This document shows positions 14,699 to 22,800 of a stretch of DNA of 37,629 nt, piece after piece. A program made the translations under genes and the position numbers. A model generated the notes under the pieces. It did not search any database. It had not been told where the DNA came from and was given only the letters and a program-made list of their open reading frames with translations. The DNA is from Clostridium paridis (GTDB taxonomy: Bacteria > Bacillota > Clostridia > Clostridiales > Clostridiaceae): the NCBI RefSeq assembly GCF_016765615.1, contig NZ_JAESWA010000026.1, positions 1 through 37,629 on the forward strand, read 5' to 3'. How positions within the stretch are numbered: the first letter of the stretch is position 1; the number at the start of each line of letters is the position of its first letter.

Positions 14699-14800
14699 AT
14701 AGGGTTTTAAGTTCAACTAATAACTTATTCATGCCTGAAAATGTCCCGAAACCGACATTTTCAAACAAGAATAAATTTAGTTTCCTATAAAAAACCCTAT
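14699..14800. repeat. 102-bp imperfect palindrome (MITE-like or long hairpin)
   Basis: The ends ATAGGGTTTT (14699-14708) and AAAACCCTAT (14791-14800) are perfect inverted repeats. The middle is a 9-bp hairpin, GAAAATGTC (14737-14745) and GACATTTTC (14754-14762), with an 8-base loop. Both centre on 14749.5, and about two thirds of all 47 arm positions match, so it is one symmetric unit. TA flanks both ends. It encodes nothing. It could be a small non-autonomous transposon or a structured RNA; no second copy is in the window. Confidence 0.6.
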
Positions 14801-14807
14801 ATTACAG

Positions 14808-14868
14808 AAAGAAGAGGAAATGTTATGGATGATCTATAGTCCATAAAAGTTTCTCTTCTTTTAAATTT
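14808..14868 (+). promoter_or_regulatory. Second long hairpin in the lipase upstream region
   Basis: AAAGAAGAG (14808-14816) pairs with CTCTTCTTT (14853-14861), with an inner TATGGA/TCCATA stem (14824-14829, 14840-14845), then a short T-rich tail. It may terminate the upstream transcript or shape the leader of the lipase-like gene. Confidence 0.5.
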
Positions 14869-14933
14869 AGGAGAACAGTAAAATCATTCAAAGAATATAT
14901 CTATAAAGGGATAATAATAATTTGGATTGGAAA

Positions 14934-16463
14934 ATGGATAAAGCAATAATAGTAATACCTGGTATAATGGGTTCGAATTTGAAGAATTCAGAAAATAATA
15001 ATATAGTTTGGGTAAATGAAAAAGGCCCATTTGGGATTATGGAGTTAATTTATTTATTAAATGGAGAATTGCATTGTAACGAAGAAGGAGAGTCAATAAA
15101 ACCTATAGAACCAAATAATGGGGAAGATGAATATGGAGCTAAAGATAGTTATAAAAAATTAATTACAACATTAGAAGAGAAATTAGGCGAAGGTTATAAA
15201 ATTCAATTTTTTGCTTATGATTGGAGATTAGACAATAGTAAAAATGTAATATTTTTAAAAGAACTTATTGATAAATTTAAAAAGGTAATTATCATAGCAC
15301 ATAGTATGGGAGGTCTTATAGCGGCTAAATATATAATTGAGTATGGAAAAAATAAGATAGATAAGTTAATTACACTTGGGACTCCATATTGGGGATCAAT
15401 AGACGCAGTACAATGTTTGTATAATGGAAAAATTAATATTCTATCAAAGGATATAGAAGGGATAATAGAGCAGGCCTCATTATCTTTTATATCAAGAAAT
15501 ATAAAAGAACTTCTATATAATTATCCAAGTATATATCAACTTATTCCTAATGAGCAATTTACGGAAAATAAGCCGTGGTTATTAACTACAGATGAAGAGT
15601 TAGATCATTGGTATGATTATTTTTGGCAGGATAAGGAAGAAGAGTGTAATGATGTAGAGAAAACGAAAAAATTCATAGAAACTATATCTAATAATAGTCT
15701 TTATGAGAAGGCATTAAATTTTCATAAAGAGATAAAAGATTTCTTTAATTATATAGAAGATTTGGATTATAGATTTATAGTTGGTATTGATATAAATACA
15801 ATAGATGCAATAAAAATAATAGATAGTAATAATATAATGGGAACTGTAAAAGCTGTAGAACCAAGATATTCAAAAGAAGGTGATGGGGTAGTGCCTTTTT
15901 TAAGTGCAATTATGAATAGTAAAGAGAATGATAGAGTAATTAAAGCTTATGAAGTAAGTCATAAGGATTTAGTTGAGAATGAGAAAATATTAGATACAAT
16001 TATTAAGTTCATTAATTCAGATAAAGCTATAGTTAATAATGATGAAAGAGAGAAGGAAACTATAGGGAAGAAAAACATGAAATTTGTTTTTGCAGGAGAT
16101 GTTGATATTAAAATATTTAGTGGACGAAATGAAATTTATAACGTTACTAAAATAATTAAGGATGAGTTTTATGGATATAGAATTTATGGGCAAGAAGAAT
16201 TCAAAGTAAATATTGTAGGAAAAATAGGCGACCAAGCAATTTTTGTTGGAACAGGAGAAGCTCAACAATTAATTATAAAGATTAAATCTCACAAAGAACA
16301 AATAGTTGACTTTTCAATTGGAAATGAAAGATATTTGTATAAATTCGATAGAATTCATTTAATGAAGGGATCTAGACTTTATGTTAATGTCGACTATGAA
16401 GAGAAGGTTTGGTTGGAATTAGATTATAATGGTGATGGTAAAGTAGATGAGGTTATTATATAA
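14934..16463 (+). CDS. LCAT-like alpha/beta-hydrolase (lipase/acyltransferase)
   Basis: A ~509-aa protein of the lecithin:cholesterol acyltransferase-like hydrolase family, expected to act on lipid esters. It starts with the family's IIVIPGIMGSNL. The catalytic triad is visible: S124 in IAHSMGG, D317 in EGDGVVP and H343 in VSHKDL. From ~390 on there is an extra beta-rich domain ending in DYNGDGKVDE, a dockerin/EF-hand-like calcium loop at the C-terminus. No signal peptide is seen, odd for a lipase with such a tail. I prefer ATG 14934 (GGA seven bases upstream); TTG 14922 is an alternative. The gene stands alone behind two large hairpins. Confidence 0.82.
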   Translation: MDKAIIVIPGIMGSNLKNSENNNIVWVNEKGPFGIMELIYLLNGELHCNEEGESIKPIEPNNGEDEYGAKDSYKKLITTLEEKLGEGYKIQFFAYDWRLDNSKNVIFLKELIDKFKKVIIIAHSMGGLIAAKYIIEYGKNKIDKLITLGTPYWGSIDAVQCLYNGKINILSKDIEGIIEQASLSFISRNIKELLYNYPSIYQLIPNEQFTENKPWLLTTDEELDHWYDYFWQDKEEECNDVEKTKKFIETISNNSLYEKALNFHKEIKDFFNYIEDLDYRFIVGIDINTIDAIKIIDSNNIMGTVKAVEPRYSKEGDGVVPFLSAIMNSKENDRVIKAYEVSHKDLVENEKILDTIIKFINSDKAIVNNDEREKETIGKKNMKFVFAGDVDIKIFSGRNEIYNVTKIIKDEFYGYRIYGQEEFKVNIVGKIGDQAIFVGTGEAQQLIIKIKSHKEQIVDFSIGNERYLYKFDRIHLMKGSRLYVNVDYEEKVWLELDYNGDGKVDEVII

Positions 16464-16465
16464 GA

Positions 16466-16503
16466 ATAAAGGGAGAGTTTATGTATATAAGTTCTCCCTT
16501 TAT
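16466..16503. terminator. Terminator between converging lipase and degV genes
   Basis: ATAAAGGGAGA (16466-16476) pairs with TCTCCCTTTAT (16493-16503) around a 16-base loop, with AT-rich flanks on both sides. Likely bidirectional. Confidence 0.7.
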
Positions 16504-16523
16504 TTATTGAAACTATTATTATA

Positions 16524-17381
16524 TTACCTTAATGGATTTTTTGTATAGTAGGCAATTCCAATTGCCCCTGGACCAACATGTAATCCAATTACAGGGCCAA
16601 TATCACATATAGGTACTTGGACATTAAGACTTTGTTTCAGAATTAATGCCAAATCCTTAGCTTCGTCAATACAATTAATATGATGGATTGCTACTTCTCC
16701 TAATCCAAATTTATTAACATCATTTAGAAACATATCAGCCATCTCTAATTTAGCTCTTCGTTTAGTTCTTATTTTATTAGCGATAGAAGTTTTACCGTCT
16801 TCAACAGTCAAAATAGGTATTATCTTTAATATGTTACCTATTAATGCGCTAGCGCCACCAATCCTTCCCCCTTTTTTTAGGTAAACTAAATTATCAGGTA
16901 TAAAAAGGAATCTACTTCTTCGGGTGTTTTCCAGGGCAATAGTTTTGACTTCTTCTAAAGATTGTCCATCTTTTGCAGCTCTAGCAGCAACAATTGCAGC
17001 AAAGCCTAATTGCATACTATTTGAACGTGAATCAACTATTTCGATCTTTGCATTAACATAATTTTCAAGAATCATTTCTTTAACCATATGAGCTGTAGAA
17101 TATGTACCACTCATACTTGAGGAAAGAAATACACATAGTATCTCATCACCTTTTTTAATTATGTTTTCCATACAAGTATATATTTCTTCAACAGAAGGTT
17201 GAGAAGAAGTTGGAATACCGCGTTTCTCCATCATTTCATAAAAGGTATCATTTTTTAAATTAACTTCCCTAAAGTTATCATTATCAAACAATACATTTAA
17301 GGATACTACATTTATTCCTAATGAAGCTCTAAGAGTTTCATCAATGTAACTAGTGCTATCAGTTATAATTTGTACAGCCAT
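16524..17381 (-). CDS. DegV-family fatty-acid-binding protein
   Basis: A 285-aa cytoplasmic DegV-fold protein. DegV (FakB-type) proteins bind a fatty acid and present it to the fatty-acid kinase FakA. Family motifs appear in order: IITDSTSYI at the N-terminus, PTSSQPS near 57-63, SSSMSGTYSTA near 87-97, GGRIGGASALIGNILKIIPIL in the middle, and GPVIGLHVGPGAIGIAYY at the C-terminus. GGAG lies seven bases before ATG. It is a single gene; FakA is not in the window, and many Firmicutes carry several unlinked DegV genes. The nearby lipase and patatin genes suggest lipid turnover, but linkage is weak. Confidence 0.92.
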   Translation of the reverse strand: MAVQIITDSTSYIDETLRASLGINVVSLNVLFDNDNFREVNLKNDTFYEMMEKRGIPTSSQPSVEEIYTCMENIIKKGDEILCVFLSSSMSGTYSTAHMVKEMILENYVNAKIEIVDSRSNSMQLGFAAIVAARAAKDGQSLEEVKTIALENTRRSRFLFIPDNLVYLKKGGRIGGASALIGNILKIIPILTVEDGKTSIANKIRTKRRAKLEMADMFLNDVNKFGLGEVAIHHINCIDEAKDLALILKQSLNVQVPICDIGPVIGLHVGPGAIGIAYYTKNPLR

Positions 17382-17690
17382 AATTAAATCTCCATTTATA
17401 TAAAAATTATTTATTACTTATTATAATTTTATCACTCCTTTGATATGTTTTCATTAATTGTAAAATAATAAATAATAGACCTATAAGGGATTATCTATTA
17501 TAATATTATTTAATGACGTATATTATTGTGTGGATTTATGAAGTATTTTTGTAATGATACATAAATTAATAGGAATTATCAGATTATCAATCATGATTAT
17601 GTATTTTAACACTTTACTAAGAAATTCTGGAATACATTGATAAAAATTTAGGTTTGGAAGTGTATTTTTTGAAGAAAACAAAAAAATGTG
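17382..17690. other. AT-rich gap between degV and the glnA promoter
   Basis: About 310 bp without a credible gene. A frame on the minus strand across 17523-17750 overlaps the glnA promoter and leader, has no ribosome binding site and is low-complexity, so I do not call it. An inverted repeat ATAATAGA/TCTATTAT lies near 17468-17500. Otherwise I see nothing. Confidence 0.5.
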
Positions 17691-17719
17691 TTGATTTCTT
17701 ATCATTATGAGAATATAAT
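17691..17719 (+). promoter_or_regulatory. glnA promoter
   Basis: TTGATT (17691-17696), 17 bp and TATAAT (17714-17719). It predicts a start near 17726 and a ~114-base leader holding the hexaloop hairpin and terminator. Confidence 0.75.
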
Positions 17720-17732
17720 TAATACAGATTAG

Positions 17733-17750
17733 TTGGACAACGGCGTTCAA
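17733..17750 (+). promoter_or_regulatory. ANTAR-type hexaloop hairpin in the glnA leader
   Basis: TTGGAC (17733-17738) pairs with GTTCAA (17745-17750), including one G-T pair, around the six-base loop AACGGC. A at loop position 1 and G at position 4 are the hallmark of RNA hairpins bound by ANTAR antiterminators (EutV, NasR). The loop and 3' arm are also the 5' arm of the terminator at 17739, so both cannot form together. Confidence 0.65.
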
Positions 17751-17800
17751 TAGAATTACTTTAATATCTTTTGAAGGTGGTTCTGTTGAGCGCCGTTTTT
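17739..17800 (+). terminator. Leader terminator (attenuator) of glnA
   Basis: 17739-17755 pairs with 17781-17797 in a 17-bp stem (two G-T pairs) with GC-rich base AACGGCG/CGCCGTT, a ~25-base loop and a T-run. It lies 40 bases before the glnA start, so glnA expression needs antitermination or readthrough. Confidence 0.85.
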
Positions 17801-17839
17801 ACGAAAAAAAGTAGAGCATATATTGAGGGGGGGATTTTT

Positions 17840-19171
17840 ATGTCAAAATATTCAAAAGAGGATATTGTTAGAATTGTAGAAGAAGAGGGCGTTAAGTTTA
17901 TAAGACTTCAATTTACTGATATGTTTGGAACTTTCAAAAATGTAGCTATTACAGATAGTCAGCTACAAAAGGCATTAGATAATGAATGTATGTTTGATGG
18001 ATCATCTATTGATGGATTTGTTAGAATAGAGGAATCAGACATGTATTTAAGACCAGACTTGGATACTTTTGCGATTTTCCCTTGGAGACCACAACAAGGA
18101 AAGGTTGCAAGATTAATCTGTGATGTTTATAGACCTGAAGGAAAGCCATTTGAAGGAGATCCAAGAAATATATTAAAGAGAGTTTTAAAAGAAGCTGAGG
18201 ATTTAGGATATACAATGAATGTTGGACCTGAGTGTGAATTCTTCTTATTTAAGACAGACACAGATGGGGAGCCAACTACAGAAACTCATGATGAAGCAGG
18301 ATATTTTGATTTGGCACCAATAGATGCTGGTGAAAATGCAAGAAGAGATATGACGCTTGCATTAGAAGAAATGGGATTTGAAATAGAAGCATCACATCAT
18401 GAAGTTGCGCCAGGACAACATGAAATAGATTTTAAATATTCTGATGCTTTATCCACAGCTGATAATATAATGACATTTAAATTAGTTGTTAAATCTATAG
18501 CACAAAGACATGGAGTTCATGCAACATTTATGCCAAAACCAGTGTTTGGGATAAATGGTTCAGGAATGCATGTAAATATGTCGTTAAATAAAGATGGCAA
18601 AAATGCATTTGTTGATGAATCGGATGTAAATGGATTAAGTAAGACAGCATATAGCTTTATAGCAGGAATAATTGAAAATATAAAAGGAATGGCAGCAATC
18701 ACCAATCCATTAGTAAATTCATATAAGAGATTAGTTCCAGGGTATGAGGCACCTGTTTATGTTGCTTGGTCATGTAAAAATAGAACTCCACTAATAAGAG
18801 TTCCAGCAGCAAGAGGAGCTGGTACAAGAATAGAATTAAGATGTCCAGATCCAAGTGCAAACCCATATTTGGTTTTAGCAACCCTTTTAGCAGCAGGACT
18901 TAATGGAATCAAAAAGAATTTAACTCCTCCTGCAGAAGTGGATGGTAATATATTCAAGATGACGGAAGAAGAGAGAGAAGAAGCAGGGATAGAAGCATTA
19001 CCAGGAGATTTGCATGAAGCTGTGGGCTATATGAAGGAAAATGAATTGGTTAAAGCTACTTTAGGTGAGCATGTATACAAGAACTATACAAAGGCAAAAC
19101 AAAAGGAATGGGAAGAATATATAACTAAAGTTCATCAATGGGAATTAGATAGCTACATGAAAAAGTATTAA
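17840..19171 (+). CDS. glnA: Glutamine synthetase, type I
   Basis: A 443-aa enzyme making glutamine from glutamate, ammonia and ATP. Typical GSI motifs are present: FDGSSIDGF (52-60), [32 protein letters not shown] and [31 protein letters not shown]. The length fits the GSI-alpha subgroup of Firmicutes. I start at ATG 17840, eight bases after the GAGGGGGGG run and matching the family N-terminus MSKYSKEDI; a longer frame from TTG 17771 begins inside the terminator loop and is rejected. First gene of glnA-ANTAR-gltB-gltD. Regulation: leader terminator with an ANTAR-type hairpin. Confidence 0.97.
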   Translation: MSKYSKEDIVRIVEEEGVKFIRLQFTDMFGTFKNVAITDSQLQKALDNECMFDGSSIDGFVRIEESDMYLRPDLDTFAIFPWRPQQGKVARLICDVYRPEGKPFEGDPRNILKRVLKEAEDLGYTMNVGPECEFFLFKTDTDGEPTTETHDEAGYFDLAPIDAGENARRDMTLALEEMGFEIEASHHEVAPGQHEIDFKYSDALSTADNIMTFKLVVKSIAQRHGVHATFMPKPVFGINGSGMHVNMSLNKDGKNAFVDESDVNGLSKTAYSFIAGIIENIKGMAAITNPLVNSYKRLVPGYEAPVYVAWSCKNRTPLIRVPAARGAGTRIELRCPDPSANPYLVLATLLAAGLNGIKKNLTPPAEVDGNIFKMTEEEREEAGIEALPGDLHEAVGYMKENELVKATLGEHVYKNYTKAKQKEWEEYITKVHQWELDSYMKKY

Positions 19172-19192
19172 TAATAGATAGGATGAGTTGCT

Positions 19193-19753
19193 ATGGATTT
19201 TAGTAGGGGTATAATAATTGCTTTGGGCAATTTAGAGACAGCAAGAAAGGTTGAATTAATTTTAAAAGCTGAAGGGCATACAGTAATAGGGACATGCGCT
19301 TCAGGAAATGAATTAATTAGAAGGACCAGGCTAGAATACCCTAGCTTAATAATAGTAGGATATAAGCTGTCTGATATGACCATTATGGATGTATATGATT
19401 CCCTTGGGGAAGACTGTAGTTTCTTAGCTATAGTAAATGAACCTTATAAGTCCTTCGTCCAAGAAGAAACTGATATATATTGTATAAGTAATCCGATATC
19501 AAAACCAGTACTCTTAAATGCAGTTGATTTGATATTTCAAAGCCAAAGAAGAATCATAAAGCTTCGGGAAAAGGTAGAGAAATTAGAACATACTATTGAA
19601 GATAGAAAATTCATTGAGAAAGCTAAAGGAATGCTAATGGCAAGTAGAGGTATGTCGGAAAGCGAAGCATTTAGATATATACAGAAGAGTAGCATGGACA
19701 GTGGACAAAAGATGGGTGATGTTGCGAAGGCTATATTGAATAGTGAAATTTAA
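19193..19753 (+). CDS. nitR: ANTAR-domain RNA-binding antiterminator with pseudo-receiver (NitR-like)
   Basis: A 186-aa regulator. Residues ~5-115 have a receiver-like fold ending in the conserved lysine K104 (SKPV), but the phospho-acceptor Asp is replaced by G56 (LIIVGYKL, usually IILD) and the N-terminal acidic pair is missing (IIALGN). A coiled-coil linker (~116-138) leads to the ANTAR domain (~139-182: FIEKAKGMLMASRGMSESEAFRYIQ), which binds paired hexaloop hairpins and prevents termination. It lies 21 bp after glnA. A similar gene between glnA and GOGAT genes is known in solventogenic clostridia as nitR, to my recollection. The likely target is the glnA leader. Its signal is unlikely to be phosphorylation. 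Confidence 0.88.
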   Translation: MDFSRGIIIALGNLETARKVELILKAEGHTVIGTCASGNELIRRTRLEYPSLIIVGYKLSDMTIMDVYDSLGEDCSFLAIVNEPYKSFVQEETDIYCISNPISKPVLLNAVDLIFQSQRRIIKLREKVEKLEHTIEDRKFIEKAKGMLMASRGMSESEAFRYIQKSSMDSGQKMGDVAKAILNSEI

Positions 19754-19808
19754 GTACATGATACTTACCCCAAAAAGTTTAGTTCCATTTTTAATTGTAA
19801 TTGTGTTT

Positions 19809-19848
19809 GCGAGTATATATACTTTAGTATAGGTACTCGCTGTTTGTT
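19809..19848 (+). terminator. Terminator/attenuator between the ANTAR gene and gltB
   Basis: GCGAGTA (19809-19815) pairs with TACTCGC (19834-19840), extended inward by ATATAC/GTATA pairing around a TTTA loop, then TGTTTGTT. It sits 45 bases before gltB within the gene cluster. I did not find an A-x-x-G-x-x hexaloop hairpin overlapping it. Confidence 0.75.
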
Positions 19849-19893
19849 CCTATATATTATCAAAGGCGATATTTAACGGAAGGGGCCATGTTT

Positions 19894-22800
19894 ATGAATA
19901 ATTATTATCCAAAGAAAACTGGGTTATATAGCCCAAGTTTTGAGCATGATGCATGCGGTATTGGAGCCGTAGCAAATATTAAAGGAGAGAAATCTCACAA
20001 AGTTCTACAAGATGCATTAAATATCCTTGTTAACCTAGAACACAGAGGTGGAATTGGGGCTGAAGAAAATACAGGAGATGGAGCTGGTGTTTTATTTCAA
20101 ATTCCACACAGATTTTTTAAAGAAGAAGGACAAAAATTAGGAATAATTCTTCCAAATGAGGGGGAATATGCTGTAGCAATGCTTTTCCTATCTCAAAAGG
20201 AAGATGTGAGAGAAGAAGGCAAGAAGATTTTTGAAGAAACTCTCAAAGAAGAGGGCACAGAGTTATTAGCTTGGAGAGAGGTGCCTACAAATTCTACTGA
20301 TTTGGGAAAGACAGCTCTCTCTTGCATTCCATACTTTTTACAAGCAATTGTTAAAAAGCCTGAGGGGATAAAGAAAGGCATAGAATTTGAAAGAAAACTT
20401 TATGTTCTAAGAAGGAAAATAGAGAAAAAGGCATTAAAAAATCCAAAGATGCATGATGAAACATTCTACATACCATCTTTCTCTTCAAGAACAATAGTAT
20501 ATAAAGGAATGCTTTTAGCTACTCAATTAAAGAGTTTCTATAAAGATTTAAGTAATGCTAAAGTTCAAACTTCTTTAGCACTTGTTCACTCAAGATATAG
20601 TACAAACACATTCCCAAGTTGGGAAAGAGCACATCCTAATAGATATATGATTCATAATGGAGAAATTAATACACTTAGAGGAAATGTTAATAAGATTTAT
20701 TCAAGAGAATCTAGATTTAAGTCATCAGTTTTAGGAGATGAGATAAATAAGATTTTACCTGTAATAGATAAGGAAGGGTCAGATTCAGCAATATTGGATA
20801 ATACTTTAGAATTCCTATTAATGAATGGAAGAGATCTTCCAAAGGCTGTTATGATGGCTATTCCAGAACCTTGGGCAAAAAGTCAAGTTATGAGCAAGGA
20901 AAAGAAAGAGTTCTATGAATATTATGCTACTATGATGGAACCATGGGATGGACCAGCTGCTATAGTATTTACAGATGGTGAAAAACTTGGAGCAGTACTT
21001 GATAGAAATGGATTAAGACCAGCTAGATATTATGTAACTGACGATGATTATTTAATTCTTTCATCAGAAGTTGGAGTTCTAGATGTTGAGCCTGAAAAAA
21101 TAGTACTAAAAGATAGATTAACTCCAGGAAAAATGTTACTTGTAGATACAGTTAATGGAGAGTTTATAGATGATAAAGATTTAAAAGAAAAGTATTCAAA
21201 AGAATATCCATATGGTAGATGGCTTAAAGAAAAGTTAATTAAGATAGAAGATTTAGAGGAAACTCAAGAAGAAGTAAAAGTATATGATGAAGAAGAAAGA
21301 GCAAGACTTCAAAAATCATTTGGATTTACTTATGATGATTTAAAAAATACTGTACTAAAAATGGCGGAGAATGGAGAAGAACCATTAGCAGCTATGGGTA
21401 TTGATACACCACTTGCAGTTTTATCTGAAAAACCACAACCTCTATTTAATTACTTTAAACAATTATTTGCACAAGTTACGAACCCACCAATAGATGCTAT
21501 AAGAGAAGAAATAGTTACAGCTACAGATGTATTTATTGGAACAGAAGGCAACCTATTAGAAGATACAAAAGAAAATTGTAGACAAATTAAGTTGCATTCA
21601 CCAATTTTAAGTAATGAAGACTTCTTAAAGATAAAGCATATTAATAGAGATGGTTTTAGAGTTAAAGAGCTAAGTATATTGTTTAAAAAGGATAAAGGGG
21701 AAAATGCGTTAGAAGAAGCTTTGGAAAACTTATTTAACGAAGCTGATAAAGCATATGATGATGGATATAACCTAATTATATTAAGTGATAGAGGCGTAAA
21801 CAGTGAATATGTCGCAATACCTTCATTATTAGCTGTTTCAGGATTACATCAACACTTAGTGTCAAAAGGAACAAGAACTTCATTAGGTCTGATATTAGAA
21901 AGTGGAGAACCAAGAGAAGTTCATCATTTTGCTACATTACTTGGATTCGGAGTTTCTGCAGTAAATCCATATTTAGCTTATGAATCTATTAGAGAGTTAT
22001 CAGAAGAAGGATTACTAGATATTTCTTATGAAAAAGGAGTATATAACTTCAATAAAGCTGTTCTTAAAGGAATAGTTAAAATACTTTCTAAGATGGGTAT
22101 TTCTACAATTCAATCATACCAAGGTGCTCAAATCTTTGAAGCTTTAGGTGTTGGAGAACAAGTTATTGATAAATACTTTACTAATACAATAAGCAGAATT
22201 GGTGGAGTAGGCATCAAAGAAATACAAAAAGAAGCTGAATTAAGACATGAGGATGGTTATGACAAAAAGGGATTAACATTAGATTTAACATTGGATTCAG
22301 TTGGTAGCCATAAATATAGAAGTAATGCGGAGGAGCACTTATATAATCCTCTGACTATACACAAACTACAAGAAGCTACTAAGAGAGGCGATTATAATCT
22401 ATTTAAAGAATATACAAAACTATTAGATAGAGAAGAATCAGCATTAAACTTAAGAGGTTTAATTGATTTTGATTACTCAGCAGAGTCCATATCAATTGAT
22501 GAGGTAGAATCTGTTGATTCTATAGTTAAGAGATTTAAAACAGGAGCTATGTCATATGGTTCTATTTCTAAGGAAGCACATGAAGCTCTTGCAATAGCAA
22601 TGAACAGATTAGGTGGAAAATCTAATACTGGAGAAGGTGGAGAGGATCCGGAAAGATGGATTCTAGATGAAAATGGAGATTCTAGAAATTCAGCAATTAA
22701 GCAGGTTGCATCAGGTAGATTTGGAGTAACTTCTGAATACTTAGTTAGTGCAAAAGAAATTCAAATAAAGATGGCTCAAGGAGCTAAACCAGGAGAAGGT

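Noticed and set aside
17523-17750. 75-aa minus-strand frame upstream of glnA
   Set aside because: It overlaps the glnA promoter and leader hairpins, is low-complexity, and lacks a ribosome binding site.
17771-17839. N-terminal extension of glutamine synthetase starting at TTG 17771
   Set aside because: The extra 23 residues begin inside the leader terminator loop, have no ribosome binding site and do not fit the family. ATG 17840 has a strong site and the conserved N-terminus.
19754-19893. ANTAR hexaloop hairpin in the gltB leader
   Set aside because: Every A-x-x-G-x-x stretch examined here lacks a proper closing stem or has only three base pairs.
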